Shown piece after piece: positions 8,975 to 16,960 of a stretch of 64,000 bases of DNA. The notes beneath the pieces are model-generated. The model did not search any database. It was not told the origin of the DNA and saw nothing but the letters and a program-made list of their open reading frames with translations. Source of the stretch: Achromobacter seleniivolatilans (lineage in GTDB: Bacteria; Pseudomonadota; Gammaproteobacteria; Burkholderiales; Burkholderiaceae_B). How positions within the stretch are numbered: the stretch's first letter is position 1; each line of letters begins with the position of its first letter. A program made the position numbers and the translations under genes. The stretch covers positions 6,014,001-6,078,000 of the forward strand of contig NZ_CP132976.1 in assembly GCF_030864005.1 (NCBI RefSeq), in the 5' to 3' direction.

Positions 8975-9678
8975 ACCTTCCACACCCGTGCTACTGGGGC
9001 AAGCTTCCTGCCTATGGCGACTTTGTGCGCCATGGCGCATCCAGCGACGTGCAGCAAGCATGGCGGCACTGGTTGCAGGGCCCATTTCAAGATGCCAGAC
9101 AGGCTTCGCGGTTGAAGGGCGGTTATGCCATGCCGTGGAGTTTCATTCTGACGCCGGGCTGCCTGGGGTTTTCGCGCGACCGTTATGTGGCGGGCGTGTA
9201 TGCGCCATCGCATGACAAGTTTGGCCGCGAGCATCCTTTCTTGATGTGGTTCCAACTGCCTGCGGCCACCGTGTCGGCACTGTTGAGTACGCACGACAAC
9301 GCCTTGTTCTGCTTGTCGCGGCTGGTGCGTGGCCACCTTTCGGCGCCGGCCTCCCCGGCCGCGCGGGGATCGGGGTTGGTCGACCAGATCAACCGGCTTT
9401 GGCGCGCAGGCGGCGCCGGAGTGTGGGGCGCGCTGCGGCGGCGCAAAGAAGCGCAGGACTTCACCGTAGCGCGAACTTGGGCTGATGGCTGGCCTTCCGA
9501 TACCAAAGCAGACGGCTTGGCGGGCGTGCCCTATGCGCCATGGCGGAACTGGCCTTCTATCGTGTTCGGGGACCCGGGCCAGGCGTGGTATTGGCAGCAG
9601 GATGTGCAAGCAGGGTATGTAAGTTTTTTATCGGTAACGGCCGCTGATCCGGCCGATCTCGCCAGAGGAAGTCAATGA
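8971..9678 (+). CDS. tagF: T6SS-associated protein TagF
   Basis: TagF proteins (DUF2094) act as post-translational regulators, restraining T6SS assembly in systems where they have been studied. The 235-residue product begins NLPHPCYWGKLPAYGDFVRH after the initiator Met, the TagF signature, and continues with MPWSFILTPGCLGFSRDRY and EHPFLMWFQLP. The GTG start overlaps the tssM stop (GTGA) and has a GGGAGG ribosome site at 8958-8963. The stop overlaps the vgrG start as ATGA. No PppA or PpkA partners are in the window, although a TagK-type protein is encoded in the opposite arm. Confidence 0.92.
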   Translation: MNLPHPCYWGKLPAYGDFVRHGASSDVQQAWRHWLQGPFQDARQASRLKGGYAMPWSFILTPGCLGFSRDRYVAGVYAPSHDKFGREHPFLMWFQLPAATVSALLSTHDNALFCLSRLVRGHLSAPASPAARGSGLVDQINRLWRAGGAGVWGALRRRKEAQDFTVARTWADGWPSDTKADGLAGVPYAPWRNWPSIVFGDPGQAWYWQQDVQAGYVSFLSVTAADPADLARGSQ

Positions 9679-12600
9679 TGGCCAACGAGAGTACTCCTGT
9701 TTTGAATCAAGCCCGCACGGTGCAAATCCGCGGCGCGGGCCTGCCGGCCGGGATGGGGCAGCAGCCCATGCTGCGCTTGCAGTCGCTGGATGGCCAGGAG
9801 CGTATGGGTGAGCTCTTCACCTATGAAGTATTCCTGCGTACGCCGAATGACACGCAGGTGCCATTGCCGGTGTCTGCAAACATCGATCTGAAAGAGATGA
9901 TCGGCAAAGAGCTGACGGTGTCAGTGCAGCTCTCTGATAACAGCCCGCGGGAAATCACCGGTTTGGTGGTCAAGGCTGGGTTTGTGCGCCAAGAGGGTGA
10001 CTACAACCTGTATCGCGTGTTGATGCGCCCGTGGTTGTGGCTGGCAACGCAAACGACTGACTTCAAGATCTTCCAGGATCAAAGCGTTGTCGAAATCATC
10101 GACCACGTATTGAAGGACTATCCGTACCCTGTGGAAAAGCGGCTGGACATCGAGAAATACGCGATTCAGCCGGAAAGCGATACCAACGAGCCGCGCAATT
10201 TCCAGGTGCAATACGGCGAAACGGACTTCGACTTCATTCAACGCTTGATGGAAGAATGGGGTATTTACTGGTTTTTCGAACACACGGAAGGCGCGCACCG
10301 TCTGGTGCTGTGTGATCACGTGGGCGCTCACCGTCCGCCGGACAGCCCGGCCTATCAGCAAGTCGCAATGCACGCCCAGGGCGGGCATTTTGACGTTGAT
10401 GTGTTCCGCCAGTTTGGCGTTGACGAGCGGCTGTTTCCGGGCCGGGTCGTGGTCGATGACTTTGACTTCACGCGTCCCCGCATGTTGTTGGCGACATCCA
10501 GCCATCAACCCCGCGATACGAGCTGGAGCGAAGGCGAAATCTTTGAATGGCCCGGTGACTACACTGACTCCAAACATGGCGCCTTGATCAGCCGGGTGCG
10601 GATGGAAGAACGCCGCGCGCGCGGCGTGCGTTCGCGCGGTTTTGGTAATGTGCGCGGGCTGGCAGCCGGACAGACGTTTGAGCTGACCGGGCACCTGTAC
10701 GACCGGGCCAATCGCGAGTACCTGGTGTTGGCCTCGCATCTGTCGCTGGCCGAGATTCCTGAAGAATCCGGCAGCGGTGTGATCTATGAATGCGTCAACG
10801 AAATGGAAGTGCAGCCTACGGACGAAGTGTTCCGTATGCCGCGCCAGACGCCCAAGCCCGTGGTCAGCGGCCCGCAGTCCGGGCTTGTGGTCGGCCCGAA
10901 AGGCAAAGAGGTCTGGACGGACGAGTTCGGCCGGGTAAAGGTACGCTTTCTGTGGGACCGCTACGCGCGTAACGATGCTTCCGACTCGTGTTGGGTGCGT
11001 GTGAACCAGGCCTGGGCCGGCGCGAATTTCGGGGGGATGTATATCCCCCGTATCGGCCAGGAAGTGGTTATCAGTTTCATGAACGGCGATCCCGATCGTC
11101 CGATCATTCTGGGTGGCTTGTACAACAGTGTCACCCGTCCGCCTTGGGATCTGCCTGCCGAAGCCACCAAGAGCGGCATCAAGACGCGCAGCTTGGAAGG
11201 CGGCAGGGAAAACTACAACGGCATCCGCTTTGAAGATAAGCGGGGCGCCGAAGAATTCTACGTGCAGGCCGAACGCAACATGGTGCGCCTGACCAAGGGC
11301 GCCGAGCTGCACAACGTTTCGCTGACCTACGGCCAAGTGGTGGGCTTGACTCACTCGACGGCCGTCGGCGGCATGCTGAGCAGCATGGTTGGCGGCGCCG
11401 CGTCCTACAACGTGGGCGGCGCGATGTCGACCCAGGTTGGGGGGATTTGCGGGCTGAATGTGGGCGGCGCTTATGCCGTCAACGTGGGCGCCATGGCCAA
11501 CCTCAACGTGGGCGCAGCGTACGCGCTGAATGCAGGAGCCGCTATTGCGATTACCTGCGGCAAAGCCTCTATCAATATGATGGCGGATGGCTCGATCACG
11601 ATTGCTGGCACGTCGATCAAAATGACGGGTACGCAAGAGGTCATCGTGCAAGGTACGCCTTTGCTGCTGAACCCTGGAGTCCAGGCGAAGGGCTTCGGTT
11701 TTGGTCTTGCCGCCGTCGTGCCGCCGCTGTTCGTACCGACGATTGGTATTCCGGACGGCGGTGGCGGAGATGGGGGCGTACGGCCTACTGATCCGCCGCC
11801 GCCAGGACCGACGCCGCCGGAGCCGACGCCGCCTGAACCGACGCCGCCTGAACCGACGCCGCCTGAGCCGACGCCGCCGGAACCGACGCCGCCGGAACCG
11901 ACGCCGCCGGAACCGACACCGCCAGAACCGACGCCGCCAGAACCGACGCCGCCAGAACCGACGCCGCCGGAGCCGACGCCGCCTGAGCCGACGCCGCCTG
12001 AGCCGACGCCGCCAGAACCGACGCCGCCTGAGCCGACGCCGCCGATCCCGACGCCGCCTGAACCGACGCCGCCGGAACCGACGCCGCCTGAACCGACGCC
12101 GCCTGAACCGACGCCGCCTGAACCGACGCCGCCGGAACCGACGCCGCCGGAACCGACGCCGCCAGAACCGACGCCGCCAGAACCGACGCCGCCAGAACCG
12201 ACGCCGCCAGAACCGACGCCGCCGGAACCGACGCCGCCAGAGCCGACGCCGCCAGAGCCGACGCCGCCTGAACCGACGCCGCCGGAGCCGACGCCGCCGG
12301 AGCCGACGCCGCCTGAACCGACGCCGCCAGAGCCGACGCCGCCTGAACCGACGCCGCCTGAACCGACGCCGCCAGAGCCGACGCCGCCTGAACCGACGCC
12401 GCCGGAGCCGACGCCGCCAGAACCGACGCCGCCGGAGCCGACGCCGCCGGAACCGACGCCGCCAGAACCGACGCCGCCGGAACCGACGCCGCCTGAACCG
12501 ACGCCGCCTGAACCGACGCCGCCTGAACCGACGCCGCCTGAACCGACGCCGCCTGAACCGACGCCGCCGGAGCCGACGCCGCCAGAACCGACGCCGCCAG

Positions 12601-13274
12601 AACCGACGCCGCCGGAGCCGACGCCGCCGGAACCGACGCCGCCAGAACCGACGCCGCCTGAACCGACGCCGCCTGAACCGACGCCGCCGGAACCGACGCC
12701 GCCGGAACCGACGCCGCCAGAACCGACGCCGCCGGAACCGACGCCGCCGGAACCGACGCCGCCGGAACCGACGCCGCCAGAACCGACGCCGCCAGAACCG
12801 ACGCCGCCTGAACCGACGCCGCCTGAGCCGACGCCGCCGGAACCGACGCCGCCAGAACCGACGCCGCCAGAACCGACGCCGCCGGAACCGACGCCGCCGG
12901 AACCGACGCCGCCGGAGCCGACGCCGCCGGAGCCGACGCCGCCAGAGCCGACGCCGCCTGAACCGACGCCGCCGGAGCCGACGCCGCCAGAGCCGACGCC
13001 GCCGGAGCCGACGCCGCCAGAACCGACGCCGCCGGAGCCGACGCCGCCAGAACCGACGCCGCCTGAACCGACGCCGCCTGAGCCGACGCCGCCGGAGCCG
13101 ACGCCGCCTGAGCCGACGCCGCCGGAGCCGACGCCGCCGGAGCCGACGCCGCCGGAGCCGACGCCGCCGGAGCCGACGCCGCCGGAGCCGACGCCGCCTG
13201 AACCGACGCCGCCAGCGCCGACGCCACCGGCGCCAACGCCTGAGCCACCGACTCCAACTGAGTCGGAACTCTGA
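9675..13274 (+). CDS. vgrG: VgrG spike protein with a giant PTPPE-repeat C-terminal extension
   Basis: VgrG trimerises into the spike that caps the Hcp tube. Residues 1 to about 480 are the usual gp27/gp5-like body (LQSLDGQERMGELFTYEV near the N-terminus; MYIPRIGQEVVISFMNGDPD in the OB fold). A needle-like beta-helix with repeated VGG/NVG units follows (about 570-650). From residue 712 the protein becomes a pure PTPPE repeat: 93 units, then two PTPPA units and a short tail ending TESEL. A normal VgrG ends near residue 650-700, so almost 500 residues are added. No catalytic domain follows, so the tail is not a conventional evolved-VgrG effector. It may be an adaptor, a stalk or a glycosylated segment. 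ATG codons at 9675 and 9678 are both usable. Confidence 0.95.
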   Translation: MMANESTPVLNQARTVQIRGAGLPAGMGQQPMLRLQSLDGQERMGELFTYEVFLRTPNDTQVPLPVSANIDLKEMIGKELTVSVQLSDNSPREITGLVVKAGFVRQEGDYNLYRVLMRPWLWLATQTTDFKIFQDQSVVEIIDHVLKDYPYPVEKRLDIEKYAIQPESDTNEPRNFQVQYGETDFDFIQRLMEEWGIYWFFEHTEGAHRLVLCDHVGAHRPPDSPAYQQVAMHAQGGHFDVDVFRQFGVDERLFPGRVVVDDFDFTRPRMLLATSSHQPRDTSWSEGEIFEWPGDYTDSKHGALISRVRMEERRARGVRSRGFGNVRGLAAGQTFELTGHLYDRANREYLVLASHLSLAEIPEESGSGVIYECVNEMEVQPTDEVFRMPRQTPKPVVSGPQSGLVVGPKGKEVWTDEFGRVKVRFLWDRYARNDASDSCWVRVNQAWAGANFGGMYIPRIGQEVVISFMNGDPDRPIILGGLYNSVTRPPWDLPAEATKSGIKTRSLEGGRENYNGIRFEDKRGAEEFYVQAERNMVRLTKGAELHNVSLTYGQVVGLTHSTAVGGMLSSMVGGAASYNVGGAMSTQVGGICGLNVGGAYAVNVGAMANLNVGAAYALNAGAAIAITCGKASINMMADGSITIAGTSIKMTGTQEVIVQGTPLLLNPGVQAKGFGFGLAAVVPPLFVPTIGIPDGGGGDGGVRPTDPPPPGPTPPEPTPPEPTPPEPTPPEPTPPEPTPPEPTPPEPTPPEPTPPEPTPPEPTPPEPTPPEPTPPEPTPPEPTPPEPTPPIPTPPEPTPPEPTPPEPTPPEPTPPEPTPPEPTPPEPTPPEPTPPEPTPPEPTPPEPTPPEPTPPEPTPPEPTPPEPTPPEPTPPEPTPPEPTPPEPTPPEPTPPEPTPPEPTPPEPTPPEPTPPEPTPPEPTPPEPTPPEPTPPEPTPPEPTPPEPTPPEPTPPEPTPPEPTPPEPTPPEPTPPEPTPPEPTPPEPTPPEPTPPEPTPPEPTPPEPTPPEPTPPEPTPPEPTPPEPTPPEPTPPEPTPPEPTPPEPTPPEPTPPEPTPPEPTPPEPTPPEPTPPEPTPPEPTPPEPTPPEPTPPEPTPPEPTPPEPTPPEPTPPEPTPPEPTPPEPTPPEPTPPEPTPPEPTPPEPTPPEPTPPEPTPPEPTPPEPTPPEPTPPEPTPPAPTPPAPTPEPPTPTESEL
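11808..13232 (+). repeat. Tandem 15-bp repeat array (95 units) within vgrG
   Basis: The unit is CCGACGCCGCC-N-GA-R, encoding Pro-Thr-Pro-Pro-Glu. Counting from 11808 in steps of 15, there are 93 consecutive units up to 13202, then two units with Ala in place of Glu. The only amino-acid change inside the 93 is one Ile at 12045-12047. Variation is almost confined to two synonymous third positions (CCG/CCT/CCA and GAA/GAG), plus one ACA for ACG near 11919. This near-identity points to recent expansion by slippage or recombination. Because the unit is a multiple of three, copy-number changes alter protein length without breaking the frame. Confidence 0.98.
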
Positions 13275-13292
13275 GTGTTGCTTAAGTAACCC

Positions 13293-13320
13293 GCCGGACG
13301 GCTTATGCCGTCCGGCTGTT
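13293..13320 (+). terminator. Perfect 10-bp hairpin between vgrG and the PAAR gene
   Basis: The arms GCCGGACGGC (13293-13302) and GCCGTCCGGC (13307-13316) are perfectly complementary around a TTAT tetraloop and are followed by TGTTT. It resembles a weak intrinsic terminator. It would lower expression of the PAAR and rhs genes relative to vgrG, or protect the vgrG 3' end. The ribosome site of the PAAR gene (AGGAGAG) begins only a few bases further on. Confidence 0.6.
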
Positions 13321-13334
13321 TCCAGGAGAGAACA

Positions 13335-13607
13335 ATGGCAATTTTTCCTGCAGTGCGCATGGGCGACAAGATCGCTCACGGCGGCAGCATCTTGACCGGG
13401 TCACCGGACGTATTCATCAACGATTTACCGGCTGCCTTCAAAGGCGCTTCCGCAGTCTGCTGTGGACTTCATATCTCTGCGCAAGTGGTCGCGGTGGGAG
13501 CGCCGCTGGTCTATATCAACGGCTTGAACGCAGCACATATGGCGTGTTGTTCGTCTTGTGGATCGCCGGCAGCGACGGCATCCCCTGATGTGTTTATTGG
13601 CGAATGA
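13335..13607 (+). CDS. PAAR-domain spike-tip protein
   Basis: PAAR proteins cap the VgrG spike with a sharp cone and carry effectors. The 90-residue product starts MAIFPAVRMGDKIAHGGSIL and contains the PAAR-type stretches GSPDVFINDLPAAF and VYINGLNAAHMACC. It is rich in His and Cys, consistent with the zinc site at the PAAR tip. It is a stand-alone PAAR with no extension. The ATG at 13335 follows an AGGAGAG ribosome site. The gene lies between vgrG and rhs, so it is the probable tip for this VgrG and may connect it to the Rhs protein encoded 10 bp downstream. Confidence 0.93.
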   Translation: MAIFPAVRMGDKIAHGGSILTGSPDVFINDLPAAFKGASAVCCGLHISAQVVAVGAPLVYINGLNAAHMACCSSCGSPAATASPDVFIGE

Positions 13608-13617
13608 GCGATAAAGA

Positions 13618-16600
13618 ATGACGGCGATTGGCGGACTTGCGGGACGCTTGACCGCGTTTCCCGGTGAACGGATTGAAAAGTTGAACCTGGCTCCGCCGCA
13701 TGGCTGGTGGCGGAGAAGCGAGGCCGGCGTGCTGCTGCGGCGCTTGCCTGCGGCCGCGCTTGCAGGCTTGGGACCGGGTGGCATCGACATCCGTAGCGGC
13801 CATTTGCTGCGCGATGCTGAGAAGCAGCGCGACGTGTTACCCGCCGGGCCCATGGCGCCCGGGGTCGCGCGCTTCTACGACAGCCGCATAACGCGGTCGG
13901 GAAACTTTGGCCCGGGCTGGCGTGCGCTTTGGGAGATATGCCTGCAAGCGCGTGGCGATACGCTGGCCTATCACGACGAGTGGGGCCGCGTGTTGGTGTT
14001 GCCGCGCCCGCAACCGGGGCACCAGGTCATTCTTGTGGCGGAATCACTGACGCTGGCGTGTTTGGAAGACGGCAGTTTTATAGTGGCGGATTTGCAACCA
14101 GCCTATCGCCACTTCGGGCCGTTCGACGAGACCGGCACTGCCAGTCTGGCCGAGATTGAATATTTGGATGGCAGCCGTACAACGGTGCGGCGCAACCAAG
14201 CAGGAAAATTGCTTGCGCTGGTGAGCCGGACGGAAGCGGGAGTGTGGTTTAGCCTGGACGCGCAAGATCGCATCCAGGCCGTCGCGCGCGGGCCGCAGTC
14301 GAGTCCCAGCGCCACCTTTGTTTACGGCGCTGATGGCAGACTTGCCCGCGTCGAACAAGGGCGGGGCAAGGTAGTCCGGCGTTATGGATACCAGGATGGC
14401 AAGCTGTCCGAAATCACCGATCGCCACGGAACAAGTTCCATCCGGTGGCGCGGCGCGGGTTCGGCAAGCCAGATTGCGGGGCTGCGCAGCCCGGACGGTC
14501 AGATGTGGCTGCTACACCGCGACGAGAGCGCGGGAGCCGTGCGTCTCGAAGGTTCGGATGGTAGTGAACTTCGATGGCGGTTCGACACGAACGGCCGAGT
14601 GACCGAATATCAGGATACGACGGGTGCGGTCTACGGCGTGGAATACAGCGCATTGGGACGTCCGGCAGGCGTAGAGACGCCGCTTGGGCGCTACGCCTTT
14701 GAATACGATGATTTTGGCCGTATCGCGCAAGAGACGGGGCCTGGGGGCACGTTGCGCCGGGTGAGCTATGCCTACGCCACCCGGCGGCCCATGATGCTGG
14801 TACGTGAGAGCGGGCGCCATTGGTTCTGGCTGCGCGACGCCTGTTTGCGCCCTGTGCAGCGGCGTGCGCCGGACGGCGATGTCACCGACTATGCCCATGA
14901 CCCCGCGACTGCGCCTCAAATGCGCAGTCAGACCCCCGCGGGCGAAATCCGCCACACCTACGATGCACTAGGCCGACTCAGCCTTCGGGAAATGCCCGAT
15001 GGCGGCATCGCGCGTTACGCATGGACTGCGACCGGGCAATTGCGCGCTAGTGGCGGCACGGGCATGCCGCTGGAGATGCGAGAACAGGATGAAGCAGGCG
15101 GCCTGCGTATCACGCGAGGCAGTGGTTCCCGGATGCGTCTCGCGGCTTACAACGATCAGGGTGACCTCCTGTCCCTGGCCAACGCGGCCAACCATAAGCG
15201 CTATTGGCACTATGACGCGCTGGGACGGCTGGAAATGTTGATTGACGAAGAGGGCGTCATGACACGCTACTCCCGCGAGCGGCAAGCGCAGGATGTGACT
15301 GTGCAAGGTCCGGGCGGCGGCATCCAGCGTTGGGTCAGGGACGCAGGCGGCCGCGCATTAGCGCGGCAGGATGCCGACGGTGTCGTAACGGAGCATCGCT
15401 TTGATCGAAATGGACGTGTCACAGATATCGTAGAAGCCGCTGGCGACAGCCGTGTGACGACGGTTCTGAGCTATGACGGCGCTGGCCGTCTGGCGGAGCG
15501 CAAGCGAGCCGGCATCCTCTGGAGCTACGAACACGATGCGCAAGGCAGGCTGACAAGCTTGTGCGCTGATGGAGCGGCGGAGTCTTTGGCACCAGGTGCG
15601 TTGGCCTTTGCTTATGGCGAGGCCGGACTGGTCGACGCCGAGACGAGCGCGCAGGGTACGTGGATCGTGACGCGTGACGACACGGGTTTTCCGATAAGGT
15701 TTCACTTACCTTGCGGGCTGGTATTGATGATGGCTCGCGATGCCAGCCAAAGTCTGACTCATCTGGGTTACTCCTATGGTGGGGAATCCGTTGTACTTGT
15801 CTCTCTTCGTCATGACGCCTCTGGCCGGGAGACCCAACGGGTCGGAGCGGGATTGCAACGAGTGATCAATCGCGATGAGGACCACGGGCTGCGGATCGAA
15901 CACGTGACGCGTTTGTCTGATCCCGGGACCGCCATTGAGAGCCTGGCCCGGCGTGAACGCTGGGACGTTGCTGGCCGTCTGGTCGAAGAAGAAGATGCTC
16001 AGGGCCATCGTCTGCACGACTACGACCGGCGCGGGCAACTGGTACGCAGCATTGGCGGGGCCGGCATGCTCTATACAACATGGGACTCAGGCGGAAACAT
16101 CATCGCGCTGGATAGCGCGGGATGGGCTCCGCCGCGCTCGACCCCGGATCATCGAATCGCTCAGGTCGGCAATATTCAATTGTCATACGACAAATGGGGC
16201 CGAGTGGTGCGACGCGACGGTCCATTGGTAAAAGCCCAATACACTTGGGACGCTGCCGGCCGTCTGGCTGTGGCGCAGACCAATGGGGTGCGAGTCAGCT
16301 ACCTTTACGACGCCGCCGGCCGTCTCGCGGGCCGAAGGGTCGGGACGGAAGAAGAGGGGTTTCCGCACACCTTCTTGTGGGAAGGGCTGCGGCTGCTTCA
16401 AGAGACCACGCCTTTCCGGCGAGTTACGTATATTTACGGGCCCGCCCTGCCTGGGTGGCAATCGTTCGCGCCAGTCGCATGCTTGATTCAAAAGCGCGCC
16501 AACGTGCAATCCGACTGGTCGGCGCCTGAGCCGCAGCATCTGTTTACTAATGCTGCGGGGCGGGTACGGGCTGTTGTATCGGAGGATGGCCAGAAGATAT

Positions 16601-16950
16601 GGCAGGTGCCGGCTCGGCCATGGGGAGAGCGTCAAGGCATTGCAGCGGAAGAGTCTTCGGCGTTGCCCGGGTTCGCCGGGCAATGGATGGACCCCGATAC
16701 CCGGCTCTGCTGGAACGGTTTGCGTTTCTATGATCCCTTTACCGGACGCTATTTGAGTCCGAACAGGGATGCGCCACCCGGAGTCAGTCCCTACCGCTAT
16801 GTAATGGCACCGGCGTCCCAAGCGAATCCGTTGGGACAGGCTGTGATGGGGGAGGGAGTCGCCGCGCGGGCCGGAGTGAATATCCGGATGCTGCCGCCGG
16901 TGGAGTGGGCGGGGGCAGAGCGCCCCGCCCCTTGTCTGCCGGGAGTCTAA
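13618..16950 (+). CDS. Rhs/YD-repeat protein without a recognisable C-terminal toxin
   Basis: Rhs proteins form a beta-barrel shell that encloses a C-terminal toxin and are commonly delivered by T6SS spikes. The 1110-residue product has many YD-type repeats (YDALGRLSLREMPDG, YDALGRLEMLIDE, YTWDAAGRLAVAQ, YLYDAAGRLAGRR). It ends with a degenerate core-closing segment (FAGQWMDPDTRLCWNGLRFY, DPFTGRYLSPNRDAPPG). The usual DPxG self-cleavage site is replaced by NPLG, and only 37 residues follow it, with no domain resembling a toxin. No immunity gene follows; the next gene is on the other strand 10 bp away. It may be a truncated relic or a structural Rhs. It belongs with vgrG and the PAAR gene by position. 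Confidence 0.85.
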   Translation: MTAIGGLAGRLTAFPGERIEKLNLAPPHGWWRRSEAGVLLRRLPAAALAGLGPGGIDIRSGHLLRDAEKQRDVLPAGPMAPGVARFYDSRITRSGNFGPGWRALWEICLQARGDTLAYHDEWGRVLVLPRPQPGHQVILVAESLTLACLEDGSFIVADLQPAYRHFGPFDETGTASLAEIEYLDGSRTTVRRNQAGKLLALVSRTEAGVWFSLDAQDRIQAVARGPQSSPSATFVYGADGRLARVEQGRGKVVRRYGYQDGKLSEITDRHGTSSIRWRGAGSASQIAGLRSPDGQMWLLHRDESAGAVRLEGSDGSELRWRFDTNGRVTEYQDTTGAVYGVEYSALGRPAGVETPLGRYAFEYDDFGRIAQETGPGGTLRRVSYAYATRRPMMLVRESGRHWFWLRDACLRPVQRRAPDGDVTDYAHDPATAPQMRSQTPAGEIRHTYDALGRLSLREMPDGGIARYAWTATGQLRASGGTGMPLEMREQDEAGGLRITRGSGSRMRLAAYNDQGDLLSLANAANHKRYWHYDALGRLEMLIDEEGVMTRYSRERQAQDVTVQGPGGGIQRWVRDAGGRALARQDADGVVTEHRFDRNGRVTDIVEAAGDSRVTTVLSYDGAGRLAERKRAGILWSYEHDAQGRLTSLCADGAAESLAPGALAFAYGEAGLVDAETSAQGTWIVTRDDTGFPIRFHLPCGLVLMMARDASQSLTHLGYSYGGESVVLVSLRHDASGRETQRVGAGLQRVINRDEDHGLRIEHVTRLSDPGTAIESLARRERWDVAGRLVEEEDAQGHRLHDYDRRGQLVRSIGGAGMLYTTWDSGGNIIALDSAGWAPPRSTPDHRIAQVGNIQLSYDKWGRVVRRDGPLVKAQYTWDAAGRLAVAQTNGVRVSYLYDAAGRLAGRRVGTEEEGFPHTFLWEGLRLLQETTPFRRVTYIYGPALPGWQSFAPVACLIQKRANVQSDWSAPEPQHLFTNAAGRVRAVVSEDGQKIWQVPARPWGERQGIAAEESSALPGFAGQWMDPDTRLCWNGLRFYDPFTGRYLSPNRDAPPGVSPYRYVMAPASQANPLGQAVMGEGVAARAGVNIRMLPPVEWAGAERPAPCLPGV

Positions 16951-16960
16951 GCGCCCAGGC

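Noticed and set aside
11808..13232. The tract as a CRISPR array
   Set aside because: It has 15-bp units with no spacers, is in frame with a CDS, and no cas genes are present.
9921..13379. Long antisense and alternative-frame open readings across the repeat tract (Arg-rich, Gly-Val-Ser-rich and Ala-rich products)
   Set aside because: They are a by-product of a 15-bp repeat with no stop codon in several frames. Only the VgrG frame has family motifs upstream of the tract and a ribosome site.
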